From Oribacterium sp. UBA6992 (GTDB lineage Bacteria; Bacillota; Clostridia; Lachnospirales; Lachnospiraceae): DNA of 6,671 nt. A model generated the notes under the pieces. It saw only the letters and a program-made list of their open reading frames with translations, was not told the DNA's origin and searched no databases. Made by a program: the position numbers and the translations under genes. The stretch spans positions 1 through 6,671 of the forward strand of contig DJXY01000006.1 in the NCBI GenBank assembly GCA_002449915.1. The letters run 5' to 3'. The first letter of the stretch is position 1; each line of letters begins with the position of its first letter. Below are positions 1 through 6,121 of this stretch, piece after piece.

Positions 1-669
1 AGAGTAAAAAAATGTAAGAACCGATGCAACCCCGACCACAGGAAAAGCGACCTGTACATTGTCCCAGCTCATCCCGGAAAAGCTTCCCTGCGACCAGTTT
101 CTGAGATTTACGATATCCGCATCGGACGCAAAGGTAATCATGAGATCGGTTGCCGCAGAGCATACATAACCGATCATAATGCCGCCGATCAAAATCGAAG
201 ACATATTTTTGACACGTCCGGACAGATAAAGGATCCAGACCGTGGAAAACAAGGCTCCTGCAAAGGCTGCCACAATCAGGACAAAGGACGATACGCTGCC
301 GGAAACATTCAAAAGTAAAATAAGGCAAATCGTCACCGCAAGCTTTGCGCCGGATGAAATCCCCAGGATAAACGGTCCCGCGATCGGATTGGCAAAATAG
401 GTCTGCAGCAGGAAGCCGGATAAAGCCAGTGCGCCGCCCAGAATCACGGTCATCAGCGCTCTCGGAAGCCTTAAATTCCAGAGGATGGAGGCTTCCATGG
501 AGCCCTGATCCTGCAATAAAACAAGCCGCAGAAAATCAGCCGGAGTCACAGAAACCGTACCGGAAAACAGATTGAAATATAACACCAGAAGCAGCAGTAC
601 CGCCATCAAGAGGTACATAAGAACCCATCGTCTGCCGGTTTTAAGCTTCGTAAAGAAAAAATTTTTCAC
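1..669 (-). CDS. FecCD-family ABC transporter permease, N-terminal 223 residues (3' end outside window)
   Basis: This is the membrane permease of an iron/heme/cobalamin-type ABC importer (FecCD/BtuC family). The reading frame is open from a GTG at 669 to the window edge and gives 223 residues; the family is usually about 330-350, so roughly a third is missing. Visible features are a basic N-terminus, a first membrane segment near residues 16-34, and the family signatures LRLPRAL (66-72) and NPIAGPFILGISSGA (94-108). Further hydrophobic segments lie near 72-90, 108-121, 126-149 and 157-180, followed by NWSQGSFSG (191-199), matching the family's W-x-x-GS-x-x-G region. The GTG is chosen because AAAGGTAGAG lies just upstream and the codon starts one base after the stop of the substrate-binding protein gene, which implies translational coupling. 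An upstream in-register ATG meets TGA at once. The partner ATPase is not in the window and would be expected further left. The family is clear; the substrate is not. Confidence 0.93.
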   Translation of the reverse strand, partial: MKNFFFTKLKTGRRWVLMYLLMAVLLLLVLYFNLFSGTVSVTPADFLRLVLLQDQGSMEASILWNLRLPRALMTVILGGALALSGFLLQTYFANPIAGPFILGISSGAKLAVTICLILLLNVSGSVSSFVLIVAAFAGALFSTVWILYLSGRVKNMSSILIGGIMIGYVCSAATDLMITFASDADIVNLRNWSQGSFSGMSWDNVQVAFPVVGVASVLTFFYS

Positions 670-670
670 A

Positions 671-1918
671 TTACTCTACCTTTGAGATAAAAGTCATATC
701 GTATGCTTCTCCCTCTGACAAGAGATGCACATCCCGGATAAAATCCGCTAACGCATCTGTCCTCTGATAAAAGGCAGGCGACGTCGTATAGACCTGTCCC
801 TCCCTGACCGCCTTAAAATCCTGAAACAATGAACTCCGGTTTATAAGCTCCTCTACATTAGGCAGCGCTCCCAGAAATCCATTGTAGATAAGGTAATCCG
901 CATCCTTTGCCTTATGGTAAAAGTCCTCCATTCCAATTGTAATACTTGCTTTCCGGTCAGGAGATTTTATATCTTTAAAAACATAGCTGAGCCCGCCCAT
1001 CTGAAACATGGCCGGGATGTAGTCATCTGCACTCCGGATCACCGCCTGACCGCTGCTGTTAAGATAAAAATAAGCAAAGGTACCGGTTTCTGTCCGGGCG
1101 GGATCCGAATAGGAACCTGGATCCGAAACGGAATTTGAAGCTGCATCGGAAGCTGAAGCTGCATCCGCTTCCATCAACTCCTCAAGCTTTGCACTCTGCG
1201 CTTTTAAAAACGCCTCTGCCTCCGGCGCTTTACCGCTGAGAAGCCCATAGACACGCACCCATTCCACCCGACCCATCGGATCAGACTCATAGCTTGAGTA
1301 ATCCGTAAAAACCGGAATATGAAGCTCCGTAAGCTGCTCCTTTACCTCCGGAGAGTGATTGATCATGGTGGACTCGATGGCGAGATCGCAGCCCTCCAGC
1401 ATCAGGGTTTCATAATCCGGCTGCGAATACTTCCCGGCAAACAATATGTCGCCCGCCTTCATCGCATCGACAGCTTCCGGTATATACCACTGATCCTGCC
1501 GGATGGAGCTGAAACGAATCCCGGAAACCGCGTCTACCGCATCAAAGAGCGCCATGGCTGCCGTATCCGCAAGATAGATGTGCGTAAGCGGCAGGGAGAG
1601 CACCGTCATGTGCTCCGGCAGCTTTGCCGGTGATTTGCCGCCCTCCGGTACAACCAGATAAGCTTCTCTGCTTTCCGGGATCTCGATAACATGAAATCCA
1701 TCCGTATAATCCAGGATCCGGAACTCCTCACTATATTGATTTTCTTCTGCTTTGATAAACGAAATCCCGGGGATCTCAGGTGCCGGTGCAGCTTGTGCTT
1801 GCGTCCTGCTTTCTTTCATAGGTGCCGTTTGCATCCCGCATCCGCCGCTAAAGACCATGAGCGCTGCCAGTATGACACCTAACAAGCCTGCTTTTACAAT
1901 TCTATATTTCTCTATCAT
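671..1918 (-). CDS. Substrate-binding lipoprotein of an iron/heme/cobalamin-class ABC importer
   Basis: This is the extracellular binding component of the ABC importer whose permease follows directly. From the ATG at 1918 the protein has 415 residues. The N-terminus is a lipoprotein signal: basic start, hydrophobic core (about 10-23) and Cys27 after FSGG, so it should be lipid-anchored outside the membrane. A mature linker rich in Ala, Gln and Pro (about 31-50) precedes a periplasmic-binding-protein class III fold (BtuF/FhuD type). Supporting stretches are VLSLPLTHIYLADT (106-119), the DYETLMLEGCDLAIEST region (168-184), and GRVEWVRVYGLLSGK (216-230) followed by EAEAFL, typical of the domain-connecting helix. 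A Ser/Ala/Asp-rich insert sits at 251-280. The start overlaps the stop of the preceding gene (TGATG). A TTG about 111 bases upstream would give a longer frame, but that extension lies inside the neighbour and lacks a signal peptide. The ligand (heme, siderophore or corrinoid) cannot be read from the sequence; NEAT-like domains next door favour heme or iron. Confidence 0.9.
   Translation of the reverse strand: MIEKYRIVKAGLLGVILAALMVFSGGCGMQTAPMKESRTQAQAAPAPEIPGISFIKAEENQYSEEFRILDYTDGFHVIEIPESREAYLVVPEGGKSPAKLPEHMTVLSLPLTHIYLADTAAMALFDAVDAVSGIRFSSIRQDQWYIPEAVDAMKAGDILFAGKYSQPDYETLMLEGCDLAIESTMINHSPEVKEQLTELHIPVFTDYSSYESDPMGRVEWVRVYGLLSGKAPEAEAFLKAQSAKLEELMEADAASASDAASNSVSDPGSYSDPARTETGTFAYFYLNSSGQAVIRSADDYIPAMFQMGGLSYVFKDIKSPDRKASITIGMEDFYHKAKDADYLIYNGFLGALPNVEELINRSSLFQDFKAVREGQVYTTSPAFYQRTDALADFIRDVHLLSEGEAYDMTFISKVE
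1137..1167. repeat. Short 18-base-period repeat in the binding-protein linker
   Basis: GAAGCTGCATCGG (1137-1149) recurs as GAAGCTGCATCCG (1155-1167), one mismatch in 13, at an 18-base period. It encodes the DAASASDAAS part of the Ser/Ala/Asp-rich insert of the substrate-binding lipoprotein. Slippage-type growth of a flexible linker is the simplest explanation. Confidence 0.6.
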
Positions 1919-2829
1919 CAAGACTTCTTTTTTCTTTGTCCGTGTTTCCATATGCCTACTATTATGCCACAGAAAACAGCAGACAGTAAAACAAAAATCG
2001 TCATGCCGGTTTTTAAACCCCAAAGCCAAGGTCCGTATCCCGCTGACCGGATCTCCTCCCCGGAGAACGTAAGCGTATACTGCACTTCATGCGGTACTGA
2101 CATCGCCGTCGTATCTCCGATCACCGTCATAGGCTGTGTAAGCGAGATCAGCGGAATCTGAAACACAGAACGTTCTCTCGTATCCTCCCGGGTTTCCGAT
2201 GCATCGAGCGGCAGATATTTACTGCCTGCCACAATCATGTAATCATAATGCGGACTATCCCAGATGAGGGTCAGCGTGCCATATCCATCTTTTACCTTAC
2301 AGGATACAGGGCTCTCGATCTGTACTCTCCCGCTGCCTCCCGTGAGTGTCACCGGGATCAGATATTCTCCATCCGTAAGCGAGAGCTTCTCCGGCTTCGC
2401 TTCCTGATATGCAGGGGATGCCTCCTCCCGGATCGCCCCTGCCGGCAGACTGTCGGATGCAAACGTAAGCGTTACATGTACCAGGGCGCCATTTTCCCCA
2501 AGTGGCAGAGTATAGGACTCCTTGCTGTCAAGCGCTGCCACCGGCACCGAGACCGGAGCATTTAAGCCTGCGAATGTGATCTCCGCTTCTGCTTCCCCGT
2601 CCTGTGCCTTAAGAATCGCCCGCTCCACAAGAGGGAATGCTTCGGTACTTTGCTCCGGATACTCGGTTTCTACTGAAATCCTGTAGCTTCCATTTTCCAG
2701 GTACTTTGCTGCTATTTCTGCCCGCACGGAAAAATGCAGAAATCCGGATACAAGAAACAGCGCTGCGGTAAACAGCGCCATTTCCATAAAAACATTTTTA
2801 ACCTTCATTTGCTCTATAAAAAGCTTCAT
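1918..2829 (-). CDS. Surface-anchored protein with two NEAT-like (heme/iron-binding) domains
   Basis: The protein has 303 residues and appears to be exported and held in the membrane. An N-terminal hydrophobic segment (about 14-34) ends in V-R-A before Glu38, a good signal peptidase I site. Two regions look like repeats of one beta-sandwich domain. The first runs from about 44 to 123 (ENGSYRISV ... ending VHVTLTF). The second runs from about 150 to 256 (TDGEYLIPV ... ending VQYTLTF). The second holds YDYMIVAGSKY (195-205) and then RSVFQIPLISL (220-230), which resembles the final strands of NEAT domains; I recall similar domains beside or fused to iron-type binding proteins in clostridia. A C-terminal membrane segment (about 270-293) is followed by a Lys/Arg-rich tail, and no LPXTG motif is seen. 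The likely role is to capture a ligand and pass it to the adjacent binding lipoprotein. The ATG at 2829 forms ATGA with the preceding stop. AGGAGG is only one base away, with GGAG nine bases away, so a start at 2808 is possible. The NEAT assignment is inference. Confidence 0.72.
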   Translation of the reverse strand: MKLFIEQMKVKNVFMEMALFTAALFLVSGFLHFSVRAEIAAKYLENGSYRISVETEYPEQSTEAFPLVERAILKAQDGEAEAEITFAGLNAPVSVPVAALDSKESYTLPLGENGALVHVTLTFASDSLPAGAIREEASPAYQEAKPEKLSLTDGEYLIPVTLTGGSGRVQIESPVSCKVKDGYGTLTLIWDSPHYDYMIVAGSKYLPLDASETREDTRERSVFQIPLISLTQPMTVIGDTTAMSVPHEVQYTLTFSGEEIRSAGYGPWLWGLKTGMTIFVLLSAVFCGIIVGIWKHGQRKKKS

Positions 2830-4001
2830 GCCTCCTGACTCCAACCGCAGAGCTCTGCTGCTTTTTGGAAAGCCTGACGGAGATCTCCGATCAGATCCTC
2901 CACTCCCTCAATGCCGACAGACAGCCTTAATGTCGTCTCATGAATGCCATTCCGCTCCAGCACATCCTTTGGCACATCACTATGCGTCTGCGTCACCGGA
3001 TACGTGATGAGAGACTCGGTTCCTCCCAGGCTTTCTGCAAAAAGGATTACATTCACATGCTCAAGCACAGCGATGGCAAATTCCCGGGACGGTACATCAA
3101 AGGTAATCATAGCACCAAATCCCCGCGCCTGCTTCTTCATAATCTCATATCCGGGATGCTTCGGAAGTCCGGGATACAGCACCCTTGTTACATGCGGATC
3201 GCTGTCCAGAAACGCTGCCAGCCTCTCTGCATTTTGCTTTGCCCGGTCCATCCGGACAGCCAGCGTCTTAATTCCCCGTAGCACAAGCCATGCATCAAAG
3301 GGATCCAGCCCCGCGCCGGTTGTTTTAAACAGAAATCTCAGCCGGTCTCTAAGCTCCGGATCCTTGACAATGGCAAAGCCCGCAATGGCGTCATGATGTC
3401 CTGCGAGGAATTTTGTGCCACTGTGAAGCACAATATCAGCTCCAAGTTCCAGCGGATTCTGAAAGTATGGAGACAAAAAGGTATTGTCTACAATCAGCAG
3501 GATGCCGTGTTTTTTTGTAACCCTTGCGAGCGCCGCAAGATCAGTTACATTCATCATCGGATTGGTCGGCGTTTCCAGGTAAACTGCCCTGGTATTATCC
3601 TTGATATACTCCTCGACATTTACCCGGCTTAAAGGCGCAGAAGTAAACTCTATGCCGTTTTTTGCACTGATCTCACGGAACAGGCGAATGCTTCCGCCAT
3701 AGAGATCCTCGTCAATCAGGATATGGTCTCCCGGATGAAACAGCTCCATTACACAGCCGATTGCGCACATACCGCTGGAAAAAGCAATGCAGTCGATCCC
3801 ATGCTCAAGCTGCGCCACGGTCTTCTCCAGCTGCGCGCGGGTCGGATTCTGAAGCCTTGTGTAATCATAACCGGAGCTTTGACCAAAGCCCTTATGTGCA
3901 AATGCCGCCGTCTGATAAATCGGATAGCTGATCGCTCCGAAATGTGCATTTACATCATCTCCCTCAAGGTGCTGACAAAGTGTCTCTATGCTGTAGCTCA
4001 T
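2826..4001 (-). CDS. Cys/Met-metabolism PLP enzyme, MetI/MetC-like (cystathionine gamma-synthase / O-acetylhomoserine sulfhydrylase or lyase)
   Basis: This is a cytoplasmic 391-residue PLP enzyme of the trans-sulfuration (Cys/Met metabolism) family, full length. Diagnostic parts are YDYTRLQNPTR (45-55), whose Tyr and Arg contact the cofactor phosphate of the partner subunit, FSSGM (74-78), LYGG (100-103) with the ring-stacking Tyr101, ETPTNP (143-148), VDNTF (171-175) with Asp172 binding the pyridine nitrogen, HSGTKFLAGHHD (193-204) with the Schiff-base Lys197, ESLGG (323-327), and LRLSVGIE (358-365) with Arg359 for the substrate carboxylate. The N-terminal region (TAAFAHKGFGQSSGYDYTRLQNPTR) reads closest to Bacillus MetI, which makes cystathionine or homocysteine from O-acetylhomoserine. 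Gamma-lyase and desulfhydrase activities share this fold and cannot be excluded. The start has AAGGAG nine bases upstream. It follows the C-S lyase gene by 25 bases, so the pair could convert O-acylhomoserine plus cysteine to homocysteine through cystathionine. The last codons overlap the next gene. Confidence 0.9.
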   Translation of the reverse strand: MSYSIETLCQHLEGDDVNAHFGAISYPIYQTAAFAHKGFGQSSGYDYTRLQNPTRAQLEKTVAQLEHGIDCIAFSSGMCAIGCVMELFHPGDHILIDEDLYGGSIRLFREISAKNGIEFTSAPLSRVNVEEYIKDNTRAVYLETPTNPMMNVTDLAALARVTKKHGILLIVDNTFLSPYFQNPLELGADIVLHSGTKFLAGHHDAIAGFAIVKDPELRDRLRFLFKTTGAGLDPFDAWLVLRGIKTLAVRMDRAKQNAERLAAFLDSDPHVTRVLYPGLPKHPGYEIMKKQARGFGAMITFDVPSREFAIAVLEHVNVILFAESLGGTESLITYPVTQTHSDVPKDVLERNGIHETTLRLSVGIEGVEDLIGDLRQAFQKAAELCGWSQEA

Positions 4002-4026
4002 ATGATTTATCTCCTTTTACATAAAA

Positions 4027-5238
4027 TCAACATCGATTTCGTTTAAGCTCCGACACAGCTTCCCGAAGCTGCTCAAAAGCCTGCTTCACGATGCTTCTCG
4101 GGCAGGCAATATTAAATCTTTCAAACTGCGCCGTTTGCGGGCCAAAGATACTTCCGGAATCAAGCCATATCTTCGCCTTGTCCGTGATAAGCTCCTGAAG
4201 CCCGGTCTCTGATAATCCAAGACCGGAAAAATCGATCCAGAGAAGGTAGGTACCCTCCGGCTCAATGAGCTTAAGCTCCGGCAGATACTCCGTAAGATAC
4301 GCTCGTACAAAGCTTAGATTGCCATTGATATAGGAGAGGAGCTCCTGATACCATTCCTCACCCCTGGTATAGACAGACTCCAGTGCCGTAAGCCCAAGAA
4401 CATTTGCCTGACTGTATCCCGCTGCAGCGTTTTCCTTTTTATATCTCGCGCGCAGTGTCTCATCCGGGATGATCGCATTCGCAACCTGCAGACCTGCGAT
4501 ATTAAAGGTCTTGCTTGGAGAATGCAGTACGCAAAGATGGCTCCGGTATTTCGGATCCATCGTAAGAAAGGAGTGAAATTCATGCCCCGGGTAAATAAAA
4601 TCGCAGTGAATCTCATCTGAAACGATAAGCACGTCGTGTTTCAGGCAAATGTCTCCGATCCTTGTAAGCTCCTCTCTGGTCCAAACCCTGCCTGCCGGAT
4701 TGTGCGGATTGCAGAGCAGATACAGCTTGACCTTATACTCCTCGATTTTCCTCTCAAAATCATCAAAGTCAATCTGATAATGACCAGCTTGAAGCTTAAG
4801 CTGCGAGTTGACAAGCTGCCTTCCGTTATCCTGAATCACTTCCCCAAAAGGATAATATACCGGCTGCTGGATCAGGATTGCATCCCCCGGCTTGGTAAAT
4901 GCCCGGACGCAGGTGGCAAGCCCGTAGACAACGCCCGGCCCTACCGTTACCCAGCCTGGCTCCACGGTATAGTGATAATGCTTCCGGAACCAGTGATTCA
5001 ATGCCTCAAAATATCCTTCTTTAGGATCGGTATACCCAAAAATACCATGATCTATCCTTGCCTTAAGCTCCAGGAGCACTTCCTCTGGCAGGCGGAAATC
5101 CATATCGGCAACCCAGAGCGGCAAAAGATCCGTTCTTCCCTTCCGTTCCATACCGAAATCATATTTAAGGCAGTCGGTATGGTGCCGGTCTATGATGGTA
5201 TCAAAATCATACCTTGCAGTCTCTGTTTTCTGCGCCAT
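4027..5238 (-). CDS. patB: MalY/PatB-type PLP-dependent C-S beta-lyase (cystathionine beta-lyase)
   Basis: This is a cytoplasmic 403-residue fold-type I aminotransferase-like enzyme of the MalY/PatB group, which cleaves the C-S bond of cystathionine (giving homocysteine, pyruvate and ammonia) and often of cysteine or other S-conjugates. Visible motifs are the group's N-terminal signature LPLWVADMDF (39-48), FGYTDP (67-72), PVYYPF (126-131), NPHNPAGRVW (177-186) with cofactor-contacting Asn180, SDEIHCDF (207-214) with Asp208 for the pyridine nitrogen, SPSKTFNIAGLQ (240-251) with the Schiff-base Lys243, and NIACPRS (376-382) with Arg381 for the substrate carboxylate. Length is typical. The ATG at 5238 is chosen because GGAGG sits five bases upstream. 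A GTG at 5325 in the same frame would add 29 residues with no family resemblance, read straight through the terminator hairpin, so it is rejected. It is the first gene of the operon behind the attenuator-like leader. Symbol by family; in vivo substrate unproven. Confidence 0.92.
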   Translation of the reverse strand: MAQKTETARYDFDTIIDRHHTDCLKYDFGMERKGRTDLLPLWVADMDFRLPEEVLLELKARIDHGIFGYTDPKEGYFEALNHWFRKHYHYTVEPGWVTVGPGVVYGLATCVRAFTKPGDAILIQQPVYYPFGEVIQDNGRQLVNSQLKLQAGHYQIDFDDFERKIEEYKVKLYLLCNPHNPAGRVWTREELTRIGDICLKHDVLIVSDEIHCDFIYPGHEFHSFLTMDPKYRSHLCVLHSPSKTFNIAGLQVANAIIPDETLRARYKKENAAAGYSQANVLGLTALESVYTRGEEWYQELLSYINGNLSFVRAYLTEYLPELKLIEPEGTYLLWIDFSGLGLSETGLQELITDKAKIWLDSGSIFGPQTAQFERFNIACPRSIVKQAFEQLREAVSELKRNRC

Positions 5239-5269
5239 AGCTTCCTCCGCATGAAAGATTTCTAAATAT

Positions 5270-5314
5270 AAAAAAAGATACTGTGTTCTGTCATTCTGCT
5301 GACCACAGTATCTT
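5270..5314 (-). terminator. Intrinsic terminator hairpin in the leader, probable attenuator
   Basis: On the minus strand an 11-base arm AAGATACTGTG (5314-5304) pairs perfectly with CACAGTATCTT (5285-5275). A second inner stem GTCA/TGAC (5303-5300 with 5293-5290) closes a six-base loop, leaving AGAA as a bulge. A run of seven T follows (5276-5270), the first two belonging to the stem. This is a textbook Rho-independent terminator for transcription toward the C-S lyase gene, and the plus strand has no T run after the hairpin. It ends about 30 bases before the lyase start codon, with no room for a promoter between them, so lyase transcripts must pass through it. It is therefore best read as a regulated attenuator and not just the end of the zinc-ribbon gene's transcript. 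Confidence 0.85.
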
Positions 5315-5330
5315 AACAAATGCACCCCAT
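5313..5330 (-). CDS. Possible Cys-containing leader peptide (M-G-C-I-C)
   Basis: ATG GGG TGC ATT TGT TAA occupies 5330-5313 on the minus strand, encoding Met-Gly-Cys-Ile-Cys. Its stop codon overlaps the foot of the terminator stem, which begins at 5314. A ribosome delayed at the two Cys codons would cover the 5' arm of the hairpin and could allow read-through into the sulfur operon. No Shine-Dalgarno sequence precedes the ATG. The predicted transcription start (about 5331) lies next to it, so translation would have to be leaderless or nearly so. A five-codon ORF can easily arise by chance. The case rests on the Cys codons, the position and the sulfur-metabolism genes downstream. Confidence 0.35.
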   Translation of the reverse strand: MGCIC

Positions 5331-5337
5331 TCAGGGT

Positions 5338-5366
5338 ATTATATAATATTTTTACTTGGCTATAGA
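5338..5366 (-). promoter_or_regulatory. Candidate promoter of the sulfur/iron operon
   Basis: A perfect -10 element TATAAT lies at 5343-5338 on the minus strand in an A/T-rich stretch. Seventeen bases upstream, at 5366-5361, the sequence is TCTATA, a poor match to TTGACA. A strong -10 with a weak -35 suits an activator-dependent promoter, in line with the palindrome just upstream. The start of transcription would fall near 5331, giving a leader of about 92 bases that holds the terminator hairpin. A short ACCC/GGGT inverted repeat (5324-5337) straddles this point. Confidence 0.6.
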
Positions 5367-5395
5367 TTTCTCTGATAGCAGTTATGCTATATCAG
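5359..5395 (-). promoter_or_regulatory. Palindromic operator candidate upstream of the operon promoter
   Basis: ATAGC (5375-5379) and GCTAT (5386-5390) form a dyad with a six-base spacer. Outer matches CTGAT/ATCAG widen it to 5372-5395, with a two-base offset on one side. A further GCTATA copy (5359-5364) overlaps the -35 region. A dyad around -50 plus an extra half-site near -35 is the layout used by LysR-type activators, which control many cysteine and methionine genes. No regulator gene is in the window. The dyad could instead fold as a weak RNA hairpin at the end of the zinc-ribbon transcript, but no T run follows it. Confidence 0.45.
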
Positions 5396-5420
5396 CTTAC
5401 AGAATGCCGGGTTTCAATAC

Positions 5421-6080
5421 TTAAAGCTGATGCGGCAGCATGGCGAATGAGCTAAGCCCCGTATAGATCAGAAACAGTATCAAAATTACTACATGCAGAT
5501 AGGGATACCATGCTTTAGGGTCCTGCCCCGGGAGCTTCCGTCTCTCAAAAAATCCAAGTACCGGCAAAAAGCAGCTTAAACTCCGGTATCGATGATCCAG
5601 GCTTCTGCCATAGAGATTGTGGAAGCGCTCCTCCAGGAGGTCAAAGTCCATATAGCCGAAAAAGAAAATGAGTCCCTCATACAGAAGCGCGGTGTTTATG
5701 AGATTAAATACAAGATTTTGCTGTAAAATAAAGCTATGGTACAACACAGCAGCCACTGCCGGGAGGATGCACTGCATAAGAGCAAAACGATCTCCGGGCA
5801 AAATAAAAAATCCGCTCTGGCGCGAGCCTCCATTCTTTTGTGTACATCCGGTGGAAGCTCCTGCATTGGCACCGGATGCAGAGCTACGGCAGCTGTCCTT
5901 CTGCTCCGGTCTTCTGCGAATCTTTCTGCCGCAGCCCGGACAGACCTCGGCACCATCCGGCACCTCGGATCCACAATTCATGCAGACACGCTTCGGTTTG
6001 ATTTTGATAATCGGAGTTCCGCAGCTCGGACAGTTTCTGCTGTCGTCAGGGATCTCCGCTCCACAATGGGGACATTTCAT
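5421..6080 (-). CDS. Double zinc-ribbon membrane protein of unknown function
   Basis: The protein has 219 residues. The first 50 hold two zinc ribbons: CPHC...CPSC (Cys3, 6, 17, 20) and CMNC...CPGC (Cys33, 36, 47, 50), each pair spaced to bind one zinc ion. A basic patch (RKIRRR, 52-57) and a Gly/Ser/Ala-rich linker (about 61-90) follow. Hydrophobic segments near 99-118, 123-143 and 193-215 look membrane-spanning, with a charged, aromatic stretch between the last two (about 144-192). The zinc-ribbon end should be cytoplasmic by the positive-inside rule. Many Firmicutes membrane proteins of unknown role carry such an N-terminal zinc ribbon, and I recognise no specific family in the membrane part. 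The start is supported by AAGGAAA nine bases upstream. It has its own promoter candidate and probably a transcript separate from the sulfur operon. I assign no function. Confidence 0.85.
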   Translation of the reverse strand: MKCPHCGAEIPDDSRNCPSCGTPIIKIKPKRVCMNCGSEVPDGAEVCPGCGRKIRRRPEQKDSCRSSASGANAGASTGCTQKNGGSRQSGFFILPGDRFALMQCILPAVAAVLYHSFILQQNLVFNLINTALLYEGLIFFFGYMDFDLLEERFHNLYGRSLDHRYRSLSCFLPVLGFFERRKLPGQDPKAWYPYLHVVILILFLIYTGLSSFAMLPHQL

Positions 6081-6100
6081 ATATCTTTTCCTTCGATCTA

Positions 6101-6121
6101 AATTAAATTCTGAATTAAATT
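6101..6121. repeat. Nine-base direct repeat AATTAAATT
   Basis: AATTAAATT occurs at 6101-6109 and again at 6113-6121, separated by CTG, so the copies are 12 bases apart. They overlap the putative -10 and spacer of the zinc-ribbon promoter. In such A/T-rich DNA this may be chance. Confidence 0.5.

Noticed and set aside
1919..2029. Upstream TTG start for the substrate-binding protein
   Set aside because: The added residues are another frame of the preceding gene, and the lipoprotein signal peptide would be pushed inside the protein.
5239..5325. N-terminal extension of the C-S lyase from a GTG at 5325 (29 extra residues)
   Set aside because: The extra residues do not resemble MalY/PatB proteins, the stretch is the terminator hairpin read as codons, and the ATG at 5238 has an ideal GGAGG five bases upstream.
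5324..5337. ACCC/GGGT inverted repeat as a separate operator
   Set aside because: Only four base pairs on each side; it overlaps the predicted transcription start but is too short to claim on its own.
5239..5420. T-box or SAM riboswitch in the leader of the sulfur operon
   Set aside because: I see no T-box core sequence, and the stretch from the promoter to the hairpin is only about 20-30 bases, too short for a T-box or a known SAM aptamer. An aptamer starting further upstream would lie before the TATAAT element and show no matching conserved core.
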